Position numbers and translations under genes: made by a program. This document shows, piece after piece, positions 1 through 20,700 of a stretch of DNA of 59,500 bases (its first letter is position 1; each line of letters opens with the position of its first letter). Source of the DNA: Owenia fusiformis (lineage: Eukaryota > Annelida > Polychaeta > Sabellida > Oweniidae); NCBI GenBank assembly GCA_903813345.2, contig CAIIXF020000012.1:28100684-28160183 (forward strand). Direction: 5' to 3'. A model generated the notes under the pieces. That model did not search any database, was not told where the DNA came from, and was given only the letters and a program-made list of their open reading frames with translations.

Positions 1-10396
<10,396 letters not shown>

Positions 10397-11612
10397 GTCT
10401 TCACACAGAGAGGGAGTTATACTAAAGAGAGTCAAAATTGTGTCATAGAGATTATATATACAGTAATGTCAAAAAGACTTTGTATATGGATGTGTGAAAT
10501 GTTGCAGTCTCTATGGATTTATGTTACCGATTAAATGTGATGTCAAAGAAGTTTGAAATGCTATATGGATGTGTAGCTTTGCCGTCTTCAATACCAAAAT
10601 AATGCTTACTAATAATACCTGTATGTGATGTCAAAGACTTGAAATTGCATAAGGATGAATGTGACATTTTAACTTTAGGAACATTTGTGATCTAAAAAGA
10701 CCTGAAGTCATCTGGATTATGGGTACTTTCCAAGAAACTTGAAATTGTAATATTGAATACTAGTACATGTGATGTCAAAGACTTAAAACATTTCTTTGTT
10801 TTGTGATAAAATTCATACATATGTGGATTGATGCAGACTTGAAATATTGCAATATGATTAAGAGCCCAAAATGATATAAGATATTAAATGTGATTTTGAA
10901 AATGACTGAAATAACAAATGGCAGGTGGTGACATTTTGCTTGTTAATGCCTTGTTTATTATTTTGAGATGTCAGCAGTGATGAAGAGTGATGTCAAGTAA
11001 CTATGACACTTCAGATATACATGTCAAGAGTCAACTTATTCAGATGCCATATGCATGGTCTGAAACAATGTTATAGATTTGATAACAATTCGAAAAATAT
11101 ATCATGACTATATTTTTAATCAATTTTGATATTTACACTTTTATGTTGGAAAAATAGTTAAATAATTTATATGGCTTGATATTAAGAGTTGCAAGTAGCA
11201 ATATGCTAAAGTGACATTGTTAAAATGTATGCTTTCCCATTGAGGTCATCTCCAGTAAATCTCAATTATTTTACTGAGACTGGTAATACAGACATTACTG
11301 TTCAACTCTACTTACTTATGCACATTCATTATTCTTCCCTTGTCGTAAAATGTCCATTTACCCTCTGCTCAATATAGCTTCACAAAAAGAAATATTTTTG
11401 GATAATTTTTTGCATGAACTGCTGAGAGTTGACTGAGAATATCTGAAATTGTTTACTGTAAGCTTTTTTGCAATACGACAAAACATCTTAAGTAGTCTTG
11501 TTTGTAATGAAGGATCAATATTCAAGACTTGGACATCAATATGACATATTCATTAGTAGGTAGTGAGTGATTAATGATTTGCGATGTGGTTACATAACTA
11601 AAGTGTTAGAAG

Positions 11613-11618
11613 TTTATT
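11613..11618 (-). terminator. Candidate polyadenylation signal for the Kazal gene
   Basis: The minus strand reads AATAAA about 295 nt after the Kazal stop codon. If used together with the MAPK7 candidate at 11702, the two convergent transcripts would overlap by roughly 100 nt at their 3' ends. Confidence 0.3.
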
Positions 11619-11701
11619 CCAAGTTCAGCTCTTGATAAAAACGGTTACAAGTTAAAAAATGTTTAAAATGTCTTGCAGTGTGTAAACAGTATACAGTACT
11701 C

Positions 11702-11707
11702 AATAAA
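11702..11707 (+). terminator. Candidate polyadenylation signal AATAAA for MAPK7
   Basis: AATAAA lies 1.3 kb after the stop codon of MAPK7. It is a positional candidate only, because the hexamer is frequent in AT-rich DNA. Confidence 0.35.
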
Positions 11708-11910
11708 TTGTGATTCATTTGATGTACTTGGTTTTTATCTGCATGCTATACTATAAACCTCTGCCTGACAACATCAGATTAATCTGCATACAATAACCTT
11801 GTGCTTTAAACCACTGACAAAGTATTGAGTCCTGTGCTTAAATCCATCAACACTAAAAGCATTCATATATCGATTCATCAGTCCTCTCGGTCAAGTTTGA
11901 AATTTCTCAG

Positions 11911-14365
11911 TTAGGGTGTAGGAGGTTTACATTTGCCATTGGTGGGTAGAAAAGCTTCAATTTCAGCTTTTGTTCTACACGCTTCCTGCAACAGATCACA
12001 CATACTTCTGTAGCTCTTGTTGTTACTTCCACAGTAGACCTTCCTCTTGCCTGGTTGGTGGAACTTTCTACAGTCTATTGTGCAGGGGTCTGGAAAGATT
12101 GGGATTGTAATAAGAGGGGTGCATAGCCCAGAATTCAAAGGTGAATCATCTATATCCATGTAAAGTTGAACCTCTAGAAGTTCATGAAGATAGGTTCACA
12201 CATGATGAATCCTGGGCTATTTCCTCCTCTTTATTGTTATAGAATTGCATTCATAAAAAATTAACAAACGTTCTCCTCTATAAGTTTTGCATTCGGAAGT
12301 CTCCATTGATAGTTGTAAAGCCGGTGTGAAAGAAATGATGGTCCACCAGGGATTATGGTCCCCTTTCTTAACGGCCCTTACTGGCCCTGATTGCGTATAA
12401 GATAATGAGGGGAAAGTTCTATTTAGGTCACCATATAAATCAATGGAGAGTAGGACGATAATTTGATAGAACCTCCTACCCTTTACACCTGGTTGTAAAG
12501 TCTGTTTCGTTGTTGTTTGGCCCTGTATTAGAATATAGTTCAGAGATACTGACTGAGTTGAATTTGTTAAAATCACCAAAGTTATGCTGTATATTACACC
12601 TGGTCCTGAAATTTTTTTCAAATTATCTGGAATGTTTGGTAATTCAGGTTTTTCTACATAGAAAAATAGTATCACTAAATTGTAAAAATATCAACCCTTT
12701 TTGATTTGAGAAATAAACAAGAAAAAAGAAAAATTGAAAGAATGTTGTCAATTTTTATTAAACCTGATTAGAAATTCAAAATTAGAGTGACTTTCAATTA
12801 AACACGGGAAATGGTAAAATGTTGCTTACAATACAAGCCTTCAAAATCAAATATGACATATCATTAAACTTAAAAATGATTGACGTCCTAGCAAAACCTA
12901 TCGTGCTCCTGTCAGTCGCAGTGACGACTGAGCACTAAGTTTATTATCGTCCCTGAAAGTATAATTCAAATGGCACGTGAAGGTGGATACGCGCATGCTA
13001 AACAAACCCATATTTAAACTATATTTTCTGCCTAAAAATAATCTAAATTCTTTTCAAATACTTTAAAGGGACTGATGTTTTCATTTAAGATCATAAAATA
13101 TTATCAGCACGAAAACTGAAATCATTTGAAATAGCAGGGGTAGTGGTAAGCTGTTTTGGACTTCGGGTATTAATTAGCCCGTACTCTCAAATCGTTCTCC
13201 CACTCACCTTCACTTTCAGACATGTCTGGAACTTCAATGGCTGGAACAACCCCTGGCCTCGAAACTGAAATGCAAATATCACTTATTTCTCCGCCAACTT
13301 AGAATTCATCGAGGAATTCATCTTCATTACTTCGTAATATAGACATGCATATAGTTTACAATAAATAGTTTACTATACCAAATTATAAAGGTTCTACTCT
13401 CATTCTAATAGTCCTTGTCTGCATAAGTAAGAGACGAATCGCCATTAGTACTCAATGTCGCACTTACATTTTTTACAAACATGATGCACATGTGGTAAGG
13501 TCTTGCATGTATTATATTCAGAACTAGCTTTGTATGTTAACAAAATTGTATCTTACCTCCAGGTCTTTTATATTCATCTTTGTTTCCAGTTTTTTCAGGT
13601 CCTTTGTTTTTACTTGGTCTTGTCCTTTTTCCATTCTTTGGTCGAATCGGATCATCTGGTTTTTGGTTTTCGACTCCGGGGACAATAACAGGCGCCAAAG
13701 CTGGATCCTTATCGGTACTTGGTTTGCGGGGATTTTGCGAGGGTCTTTTCCATCAGCAACGAGAGCGCAGATTGCCAGAGAGGCAAATATGGCTTAAGTG
13801 AAAAGAATAGGAATACATACATACATACATACATACATACATACATACATACATACATACATACATACATAAATGGTGACAGGCCCGTAGCCAGGGGGGG
13901 TTCGCAGGGTTCGGGCGAACCCCCCCCCCCCCCTGGCCAAAAATTCTTTCAAAATCATGCAGTTTTTCACCATTTTGAGCATTTCTCAAGTGATTTTGGC
14001 CATATTTGGGCCAAAATTGTCAAATGTGAACCCCCCCTGGAAATTTTTGAAAAACTGAACCCCCCCCCCCCTTGGCAAATCCTGGCTACGTGCCTGGGTG
14101 ATACACTCTTCAAATGAACACAATGGTACGCGTTGTGTGCGTTGGTGATAGATGCTGCAGATGAGCAAAATGATTGAACGAATGGAATAAAAGCTGGATT
14201 TTGATGTAGGTTGCATTGATCCAGGGAGGTTAATTTATTAATTAAGAACAAAATATATAAATTATATTATATTTAAATATAAAAATTACAATTTATAATT
14301 TAATTGACAATTTGTTAAATAATTATTATAAATAGGTAAGGTTACTTACCGATTGAAATCTTCAT
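11911..14365 (-). CDS. Secreted Kazal-domain protein, 4 exons, apparent 1-nt frameshift in exon 2
   Basis: Exons on the minus strand: 14365-14350 (ATG, M-K-I-S-I), 13792-13557, 13264-13208, 12089-11911 (stop). Exon 1 joins exon 2 in phase to give the signal peptide MKISIAIFASLAICALVADG. The last exon encodes a Kazal domain with six cysteines, including the CGSNNKSY...MC signature typical of serine-protease inhibitor or follistatin-like modules. Exons 2-3 encode a P/K/D-rich linker (for example RPKNGKRTRPSKNKGPEK) in phase with the Kazal exon. The signal-peptide frame and the linker/Kazal frame differ by one base within about 13750-13720, near runs of A and C, and the four exons sum to 488 nt, one short of a multiple of three. 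The cause is either a base lost in the assembly or a real allele-breaking deletion. Likely role: extracellular protease inhibitor or matrix protein. Confidence 0.75.
13812..13872. repeat. (CATA)n microsatellite
   Basis: About 15 perfect tetranucleotide units. It lies in intron 1 of the Kazal gene, some 20 bp upstream of the exon 2 acceptor. The Y/M/C/V-rich open frames across it are artefacts. Confidence 0.95.
13880..14096. mobile_element. 217-bp MITE with 16-bp TIRs and 5-bp TSD (GGTGA)
   Basis: The left end caggcccgtagccagg and the right end cctggctacgtgcctg are inverted copies (15 of 16 match). The element is flanked on both sides by GGTGA (13875-13879 and 14097-14101). It contains C-runs. 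The end motif cctggcta.gtg is also seen near 41975, indicating a family of copies. It sits in intron 1 of the Kazal gene. Confidence 0.85.
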
Positions 14366-15345
14366 GATCATCCTGATGATACTCTCGTTTACCTGATTAC
14401 ATATCCCTTCTACATACTGACATATTATCTCTTTGCATGGGATTTAAAACGTCAATTGGGGTAAAGAATCTCCAAATCAAGGTTGACAGTTCTGATTTGC
14501 ATTTGAATCGCACTCAATCAAAGGCTATCGAGTATCAATCAAGCTATAAAGGTACACATAATCACGCGGTACTAACTTCGACCGTTAATTTGAATTTTTG
14601 ACCTACCAAATCTCTGAAAATCAAGGATTGCGAGTCTGATACTGCAGCGGTTTTCTTCAAACCTGTTCCATTCAAAGCCGCCAGAAAACAAGATTTTTAT
14701 CATCATATTTGGTTTTCATCATTTTTTATGTTTATTTTGACATATATTATATATTGTGTTAATTTGATGAAATTGTTTTAAATTAACGTTTTGATGAGAG
14801 TTAAGAAGTAAGAAACTATTGAAGCTAAAGACCCAAGACCTTGGACCACTTTTTGAAATGATGGTCTTTATCATTGTATGGGGTTCTTTTTAATGTTTTT
14901 ATGACATATATTATATATTGTGAATTCATATACAGTTTGTATTGTAATAATTCGATGAAATTGTTTTAAATTAGATTAACTATATAAGTGGCCCGAGTTG
15001 TCCTGGCATATTTTGGGTGTCCAGTTTCAATATTCTCTTACTGGTCTTACTTCTTCACCTTCATCAAATAAGTTAATTGAGAGGTTACCGATTGAAATAT
15101 CTTCATCAAATAAATACAATATATAAACTCACAATTATACAATATGTGTCATGCTAAATATAAAACAAATAATCCCCTATTATCACAGCCAAAAGTATAA
15201 TTTCAGAAAGTGGTCCGAGTTGTCTTGGGTTTTTAGCTTCAATATCTTCCTTTAATTTTTCATCAAATAAAAAATACGTTTTCCAGATTTGTTGAAATTT
15301 CTTGCATAACACCCCTCCGTGAAGCACTTACAGTTACTTTATGTA

Positions 15346-15705
15346 TTCATTAAGATGGCAGCACTTTATAGCCGCCGATATGAACGTTTGAATAGGTAAT
15401 ATTTTTATCACAAAATCGAATGTATTTATTAATTTAGATATTAAAATACAAATATTTATGTTTCAGAATGCTATGTTAAAAATATTTCTCAATATTCAGA
15501 TTAGCGAATGAAAAATATGATTTTTAATTTGATATTTAATGCTATGAATAGAAGTAAATTTGTAGCTAGAACTCACTCATTAAATATATTATCTTAGGAT
15601 TATATAGAGATTTTGATACCATTCCTCTGTGCCATAAATTACAGACGCCGTCAATTCCTTTGAATTGATGCCGAACTATTTGGACGACCTACTTCTGTAG
15701 GTCGA
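15346..15705. repeat. Dispersed repeat, TTCATTAAGATGGCAGCACT family
   Basis: It resembles 43246-43605 along its length: ttcattaagatggcagcact at the left, gtttgaat.ggtaatattt, tatgtttcagaatg, then gaactatttggacgacc near the right (ctactatttggatggc in the other copy). The right part includes an inverted motif (gacctacttctgtaggtc). A diverged noncoding transposable element is likely. Confidence 0.6.
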
Positions 15706-16042
15706 ATAGACACCATACACTCCTTACATGTCTTTAACAGCTTCTCCCGACTTGTGATGCTGTCTTAGCCATTTATCAGTCTTTGTACGTGGCTTGTGTT
15801 GGAATATTCCTATTGTGTTGAATATCAGCCTTTTTGCGACTACAATCAGAGTTTCTAGAGGGCATGATATGGAACTACATCGTGCTGAAATCCCATAAAC
15901 AAGACAATTACTCAGGTTTTGACGATAATAAGTTGGTACCTGTATAATTGTTCAGCTGGTCAGGTATGTCAAACCTAGAGAAAGAACTTTCTAATGACAG
16001 ATTCATAGCTTGGAAATAGTAAATTTCAAAGAGATCGCTGTA

Positions 16043-16180
16043 ATGCCTTGGTCATATTTGCTCTGATTTTCACTATGGCGCCCGGCCGATTGAGTATTTT
16101 GTTCAAAATTGAATACAATATGGAAACACTCAATCGGCCGGGCGCTGGCCGATGGATCCGAGCATATGTGACCAAGGTAT
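16043..16180. mobile_element. 138-bp hairpin MITE with TA target duplication
   Basis: The left arm atgccttggtca and inner cgcccggccgattgagt are mirrored on the right by actcaatcggccgggcg and tgaccaaggtat, so the element folds into a near-complete hairpin around a short AT-rich loop. TA flanks both sides (16041-16042 and 16181-16182), as in Tc1/mariner-type insertions. A second GGCCGATGG block in the right arm makes the arms slightly unequal. Confidence 0.8.
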
Positions 16181-17664
16181 TAAGGTTGAGATATTTCAAA
16201 TGTTCTACAAGTATAAAAGAAAATCTCAAAATTTAGTTATTTAATCGTGACAATTTCAGTGGTAGATAATAAACATTAAGCCTAAAAGCAGACAGCATAT
16301 TTTTCTAAAAGTAACAAATATAGAGTACAGTTTTATTTTTTATTTCAAATTTTTGGCTTACATGTACAGTAGTATCAACTGCTCGTTTAATGCCCTATTA
16401 TAGTCTAGATTAAATCAAGTAATATCAAAGTCGAACAAAAATCAGTTTATAAATGTTTGGATCATTTGCAAAAAAACAAACATTTTAACAATTTAAAAAG
16501 TGTGTATATATTTGTCTGTGATAACAACATAATAATAATGAATTCATCTGAATGTACACCCATTTAAGGTCTGTAAAATAATTCAATTCCATTCAATGAT
16601 TATTTTTATTCAATACCAAATACTAAATGAAAAACCGAAAGCGAAAAAACTGACATATCAGATCTTAATCATATCTTTTGACAGTTTTGGCATTTTTTAC
16701 ATTAAATAAGTGATATTGAGCCTAATATCATATGGCCCCTGCACATATTTAAAGGCACCATTTAAACATTATTATACTACCATTAACAATCTTATATACA
16801 AGTATCATGATAAAATCAACATTTTCACTCTGAAACCCTTAAAGGGACACCAAATTGGCATAAGACACATTAACGCTACACAATATGGTGTACTCTCTTG
16901 TAATATCTTTTAACTAACAATTTCTGTCTATACTATGTTCTATATACAGTTGTAAACAATCCTCCTTTCCCAAACTATGAATAGATAGGCCACTCTTCAA
17001 ATGTACAGCTTATGAAGAAGTGAACTTGTTTTTGCAGATACAAAACATAATTGTCTCCCATTGAATTTGATGTTATCAGACCCTTTAACGTGAAAAACCA
17101 AGATCAAGATGGTCCCAATGGTATTTGCAATATGATGGTCAACTTGCTTGTTTTAAAGGTTTAAAATCACCAATGGATATATTTATAAGTAATAAGTTAT
17201 TACTTTCTTGGTAATTTCTAAACAACATACTCTTCCATATAAACCAGTCTTTGGGTTAGAAATATGGAAATTATAAGCCTATTTGTGTTGAACCATTTGA
17301 AAGTTTTGAACAATACAATACCATTTTTATAATAAAGTGTTAAGAAACCATTCAATTTATAAGATATCTTTATCTTCAATGCCCAGTAATATAAATGCCC
17401 ATACTTCGTTGTTTCTAGTCCTGTATATTTTACAGACCCAACACTATAATTACAGTAATCTAAGTCCTTGTTTAACAGCTCTCAAGGTTCCCCTTTTTAA
17501 AATAACAGTAATTCAAGTCCTCTTTGAAACAGTTCCAAATGTCCCTTTAATAAAGCTGGTCAACATGGTGATGTCTATCGATATGCCAGTCCCTTTAATG
17601 AAGTATCCTTTTCCATCTTTGGTTAAGTGCTTTAGAACTATATTTTCTGAGGATCAACCTGGTA

Positions 17665-17729
17665 CTATTTGAGAGGTGAGAAGGGTGTAGGAATACATAT
17701 CCTTGTCTCCATCTGCCGGATTAGTGGAA
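17665..17729 (-). CDS. NIPSNAP: NIPSNAP alternative terminal exon 9b
   Basis: Preceded by ctttgtaaatag, this reads in the same phase as 9a and encodes [21 protein letters not shown] then a stop. It is 65 nt, exactly as long as 9a, with 15 of 21 residues identical and most changes conservative. It ends with its own stop codon, so it would need exon 9a skipping or a distal poly(A) choice. It is the distal copy in the transcript. Confidence 0.85.
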
Positions 17730-20700
17730 CTATTTACAAAGAAAAAGTGTTACAGAAATAAAAGCCCACAAAAAATAATGAAAACAAGAGTGTGTGAAAA
17801 ATGAAGGACAGCAAACATGCATTAACAAGAAACAGAAAGAAGAAACATATTACACAAAATATGGCTGTAAAACAGGAATTTTATGGCTTTTGGTATACCA
17901 GGTAGACCCTAAGTATATAATTTGTTTTGGCAATTTGCATTTCATCAATTGCAATTTAATTTGGCAATAATATTTTTGGCAAGAATTTAAATTTGGCAAT
18001 TTTTGATCTACCATGGTATAAAGAAAAACATTGAAGCCACATTTCTTTCATCAAACTCCAGCTATAAAACTTTTATTAAAACGTTTATTAAACACAGAAT
18101 ATTATGTTTTATGCAATTCCTGTTTTACAGTACTTTAAATGAATAAAAATGATTCTACATTTGACTATGATTTCCTAAATGAGTATTTGACAATTTTTCA
18201 AATACATACATACGTCTCGTACATATAAAATGTACTGTCAGATGCAGAATTATTCTCATTTTTTCAAAAGCTGTGAGAATAAAAAAACAAATTGAGTAAA
18301 ACAAAAAATCACAGGGTTAGTTTCCCCAAATTATCATAAACCATAAGATTCAATTTCGAAATATCCACTGGTAAAAAAATAGCCTTAAGTTTTCATACAA
18401 TGCAAGTTAAGCTGGAAGCAGTGTCTCCTTCCCCTTTCCCCATTATCCATAAGTTCTACAGATGTACATGGGGATTGGAGGGAGTTGGGGATAACATAAT
18501 CCTGATTCCATATACTGTAAAACCTGTAAAGTGAAACACAACTGAAATAGGAACACTCTTCATAGTCATTTCACACAACTTAATGTTAAATGACCTTCTC
18601 TAAGAGGTCTTTTGGTTCTAGCCTCATTCCACTTTCATGGGTTTTACTATTGATGTACTTATATGGTTTCAACTATTATGAATTTAAAAAAAGAAATAAA
18701 GCAGACTACAACTGTAAAGAAAAAAATGTGGTTAGCCTTGTTAATTCTGTTTAGTACGGAACACCTATTAAAAAATGTTAAATACATGCAAACACAGTCT
18801 GCCCAATGGCATGTTAATAAACTGAGCAATGCATGCGTTAGCATAAGAGTAGATAGAGCACAAAACAAGAGAACATCACACAAAGAATACAATAACTCTA
18901 CTTAATTTGGCACCCATTTTAATTTGGCAACTTTGGTGATATGAAAAAATTAGCCAAATCATGTTTATACCAATTTTGAGAATGAGGTTCATCAAAATTA
19001 ACGTGTCTTCATTTGTGTTGGACTTTAAATTGTCTTAATTAGCAAAATGCTCAATCCTGTCAGAATCTTAGTTTTTTTGCTCACCCAATTAAATCTTCAA
19101 CAATTTTCCAATTTTGCCAAATTAAATAGCCCTAAATTAAGTTAGAGGAATCTGACTAGAGTTAATAGAGGAATTTAATCATGCTGAAGTATTTCAAACC
19201 AACAAATGCACACAAAACAAAAAGAAATGTAAATAGATGAGGACATATGGATATGTTATCTAACCCCTACATGGATACTTGAGACCTAGTTGGATATAAA
19301 ATGTCTGTCATGCTAAGATATACAGGGTATCCATAAGGTCTCTTTACATTTTAAACAGACTTTGTATTGTAATTGTAATAAAAAATACTTCATGGACACC
19401 CTGTATTTCAGATCCAACTATGCAATTTGAGATAAGACCAAATTGAATATTAAATGTCTATTTTTGTGGATTTGAACACTGATTTGAGAATATATTGTGG
19501 TACCTAGCGAATGGGGTATAGGGAAATTTCAGGGAGTGATATGGGTTATTTCAAAGGGGAAAATGGTGTTGGTATTAGTATCCTTGACTGCATGGTCTTC
19601 ACCAGGGGAACTGAAAATAAAAAGGAATATGATTAATAGTAATACATATCATAATATCTTTTAATATTTGGATTTGACATTAAAGAGAGAATCAGATCTA
19701 GAGAGTAAGCTAAAACAAAAAAATGTTTCAATTTTAGAATATTTTCAGGTCATAGCATTATTTATCATGTCTTTAAAAAATCCCCTTTGTGCATACTTAA
19801 CCTATAGATCTGATTCTGCCTATAAGAAGCGAGTTCAGTTACCAATGGAGGCTTAAGTTTACATAAGTAATCAAACCCAGAAGACTACAATTCTGGTTGT
19901 GAATCTTACCATTTCAACTTAATAAAGCAGGACCGATAAGAAACATGTCATGATTATTTTGAACTATTTATTCTTTTTAAAATACATCAAATCTGGAAGT
20001 GAAGTGCATGTGCACATATGCAGTGCAATATGCTCCAAATTAAAAATCAAAATGTTCTCTTATTTTTCCTTTTTATTCGATCAAAAATTACAAAAACCAA
20101 GCAAGCAAAAAAGCTAAATGTGAGCAGAAGAATTATTAAATTTTGTGCCAAAAAGACATTCAAATACTTTAACTTTCTGGGAGCACTTAAATAAAGTAAA
20201 TTTTCCAGGAAACCATTCCTTGCCCTATTTTGTCAGAATAGAGAAACTAGGATTTCTTGGCTAGATTCTTAATGGTAGCAGGTAACAATGTTTCTAATCA
20301 AAATAGAATAAACTTATTTCTAAATTCTTAGAATTTTGTTATGTGGACATAACAAGCTACAAACTATCACATCATGAACCTGGCTATACCCTAGCTCTTT
20401 TTGTGCGGTAAAAGGAGGCATGGTTTATCTGAAAGGTATATTGATCGAAAGATGTAATTGGAAGCGTCTCGGGTTATTACATACCTATCCCTATATTAGT
20501 CTGATCCCCTGATTTATAAGTATAATTACATCATGAAATAAAGCATCCCAATTCAATCTTTCAACGATTGGGTATTTACAAAAGAACGTTATGTAATCAT
20601 GGGGATACATGTAGTGAATGAGTTGTAATTTACAGTATTACTTTCTTGGACTAGCTTGCTGCTTGGAATTTGGTTTCTTTTCCATATGGTCTATGGGAGT

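Larger units (their letters stand above)
10397..11720 (+). other. Probable 3' UTR of MAPK7 with degenerate GATGTCAAAGACTTGAAAT repeats
   Basis: Noncoding sequence after the MAPK7 stop. The phrase gatgtcaaagacttgaaat, often followed by an atatggatgtg-like phrase, recurs in diverged form at about 10465, 10540, 10627 and 10768, suggesting an old tandem array of roughly 80-110 bp units. The first clear AATAAA is at 11702-11707. Confidence 0.5.
14372..17664. other. Intergenic, AT-rich, repeat remnants, no gene recognised
   Basis: This lies between the Kazal first exon and the last NIPSNAP exon. It contains a copy of the TTCATTAAGATGGCAGCACT family (about 15346-15705) and a hairpin MITE (16043-16180). 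The remainder is low-complexity AT-rich DNA. The short open frames here have no recognisable domain. Part of 16000-17660 may be 3' UTR of the distal NIPSNAP isoform. Confidence 0.5.

Noticed and set aside
12217-12675. 152-codon minus-strand frame
   Set aside because: It lies in the last intron of the Kazal gene, shows no domain, and overlaps partly inverted repeat phrases (tctccattgat / atcaatggaga), so it is probably repeat-derived.
13719-14117. 132-codon plus frame with Y/I/H-T-rich run
   Set aside because: It crosses the (CATA)n microsatellite and a MITE with C-runs, opposite the Kazal exon 2.
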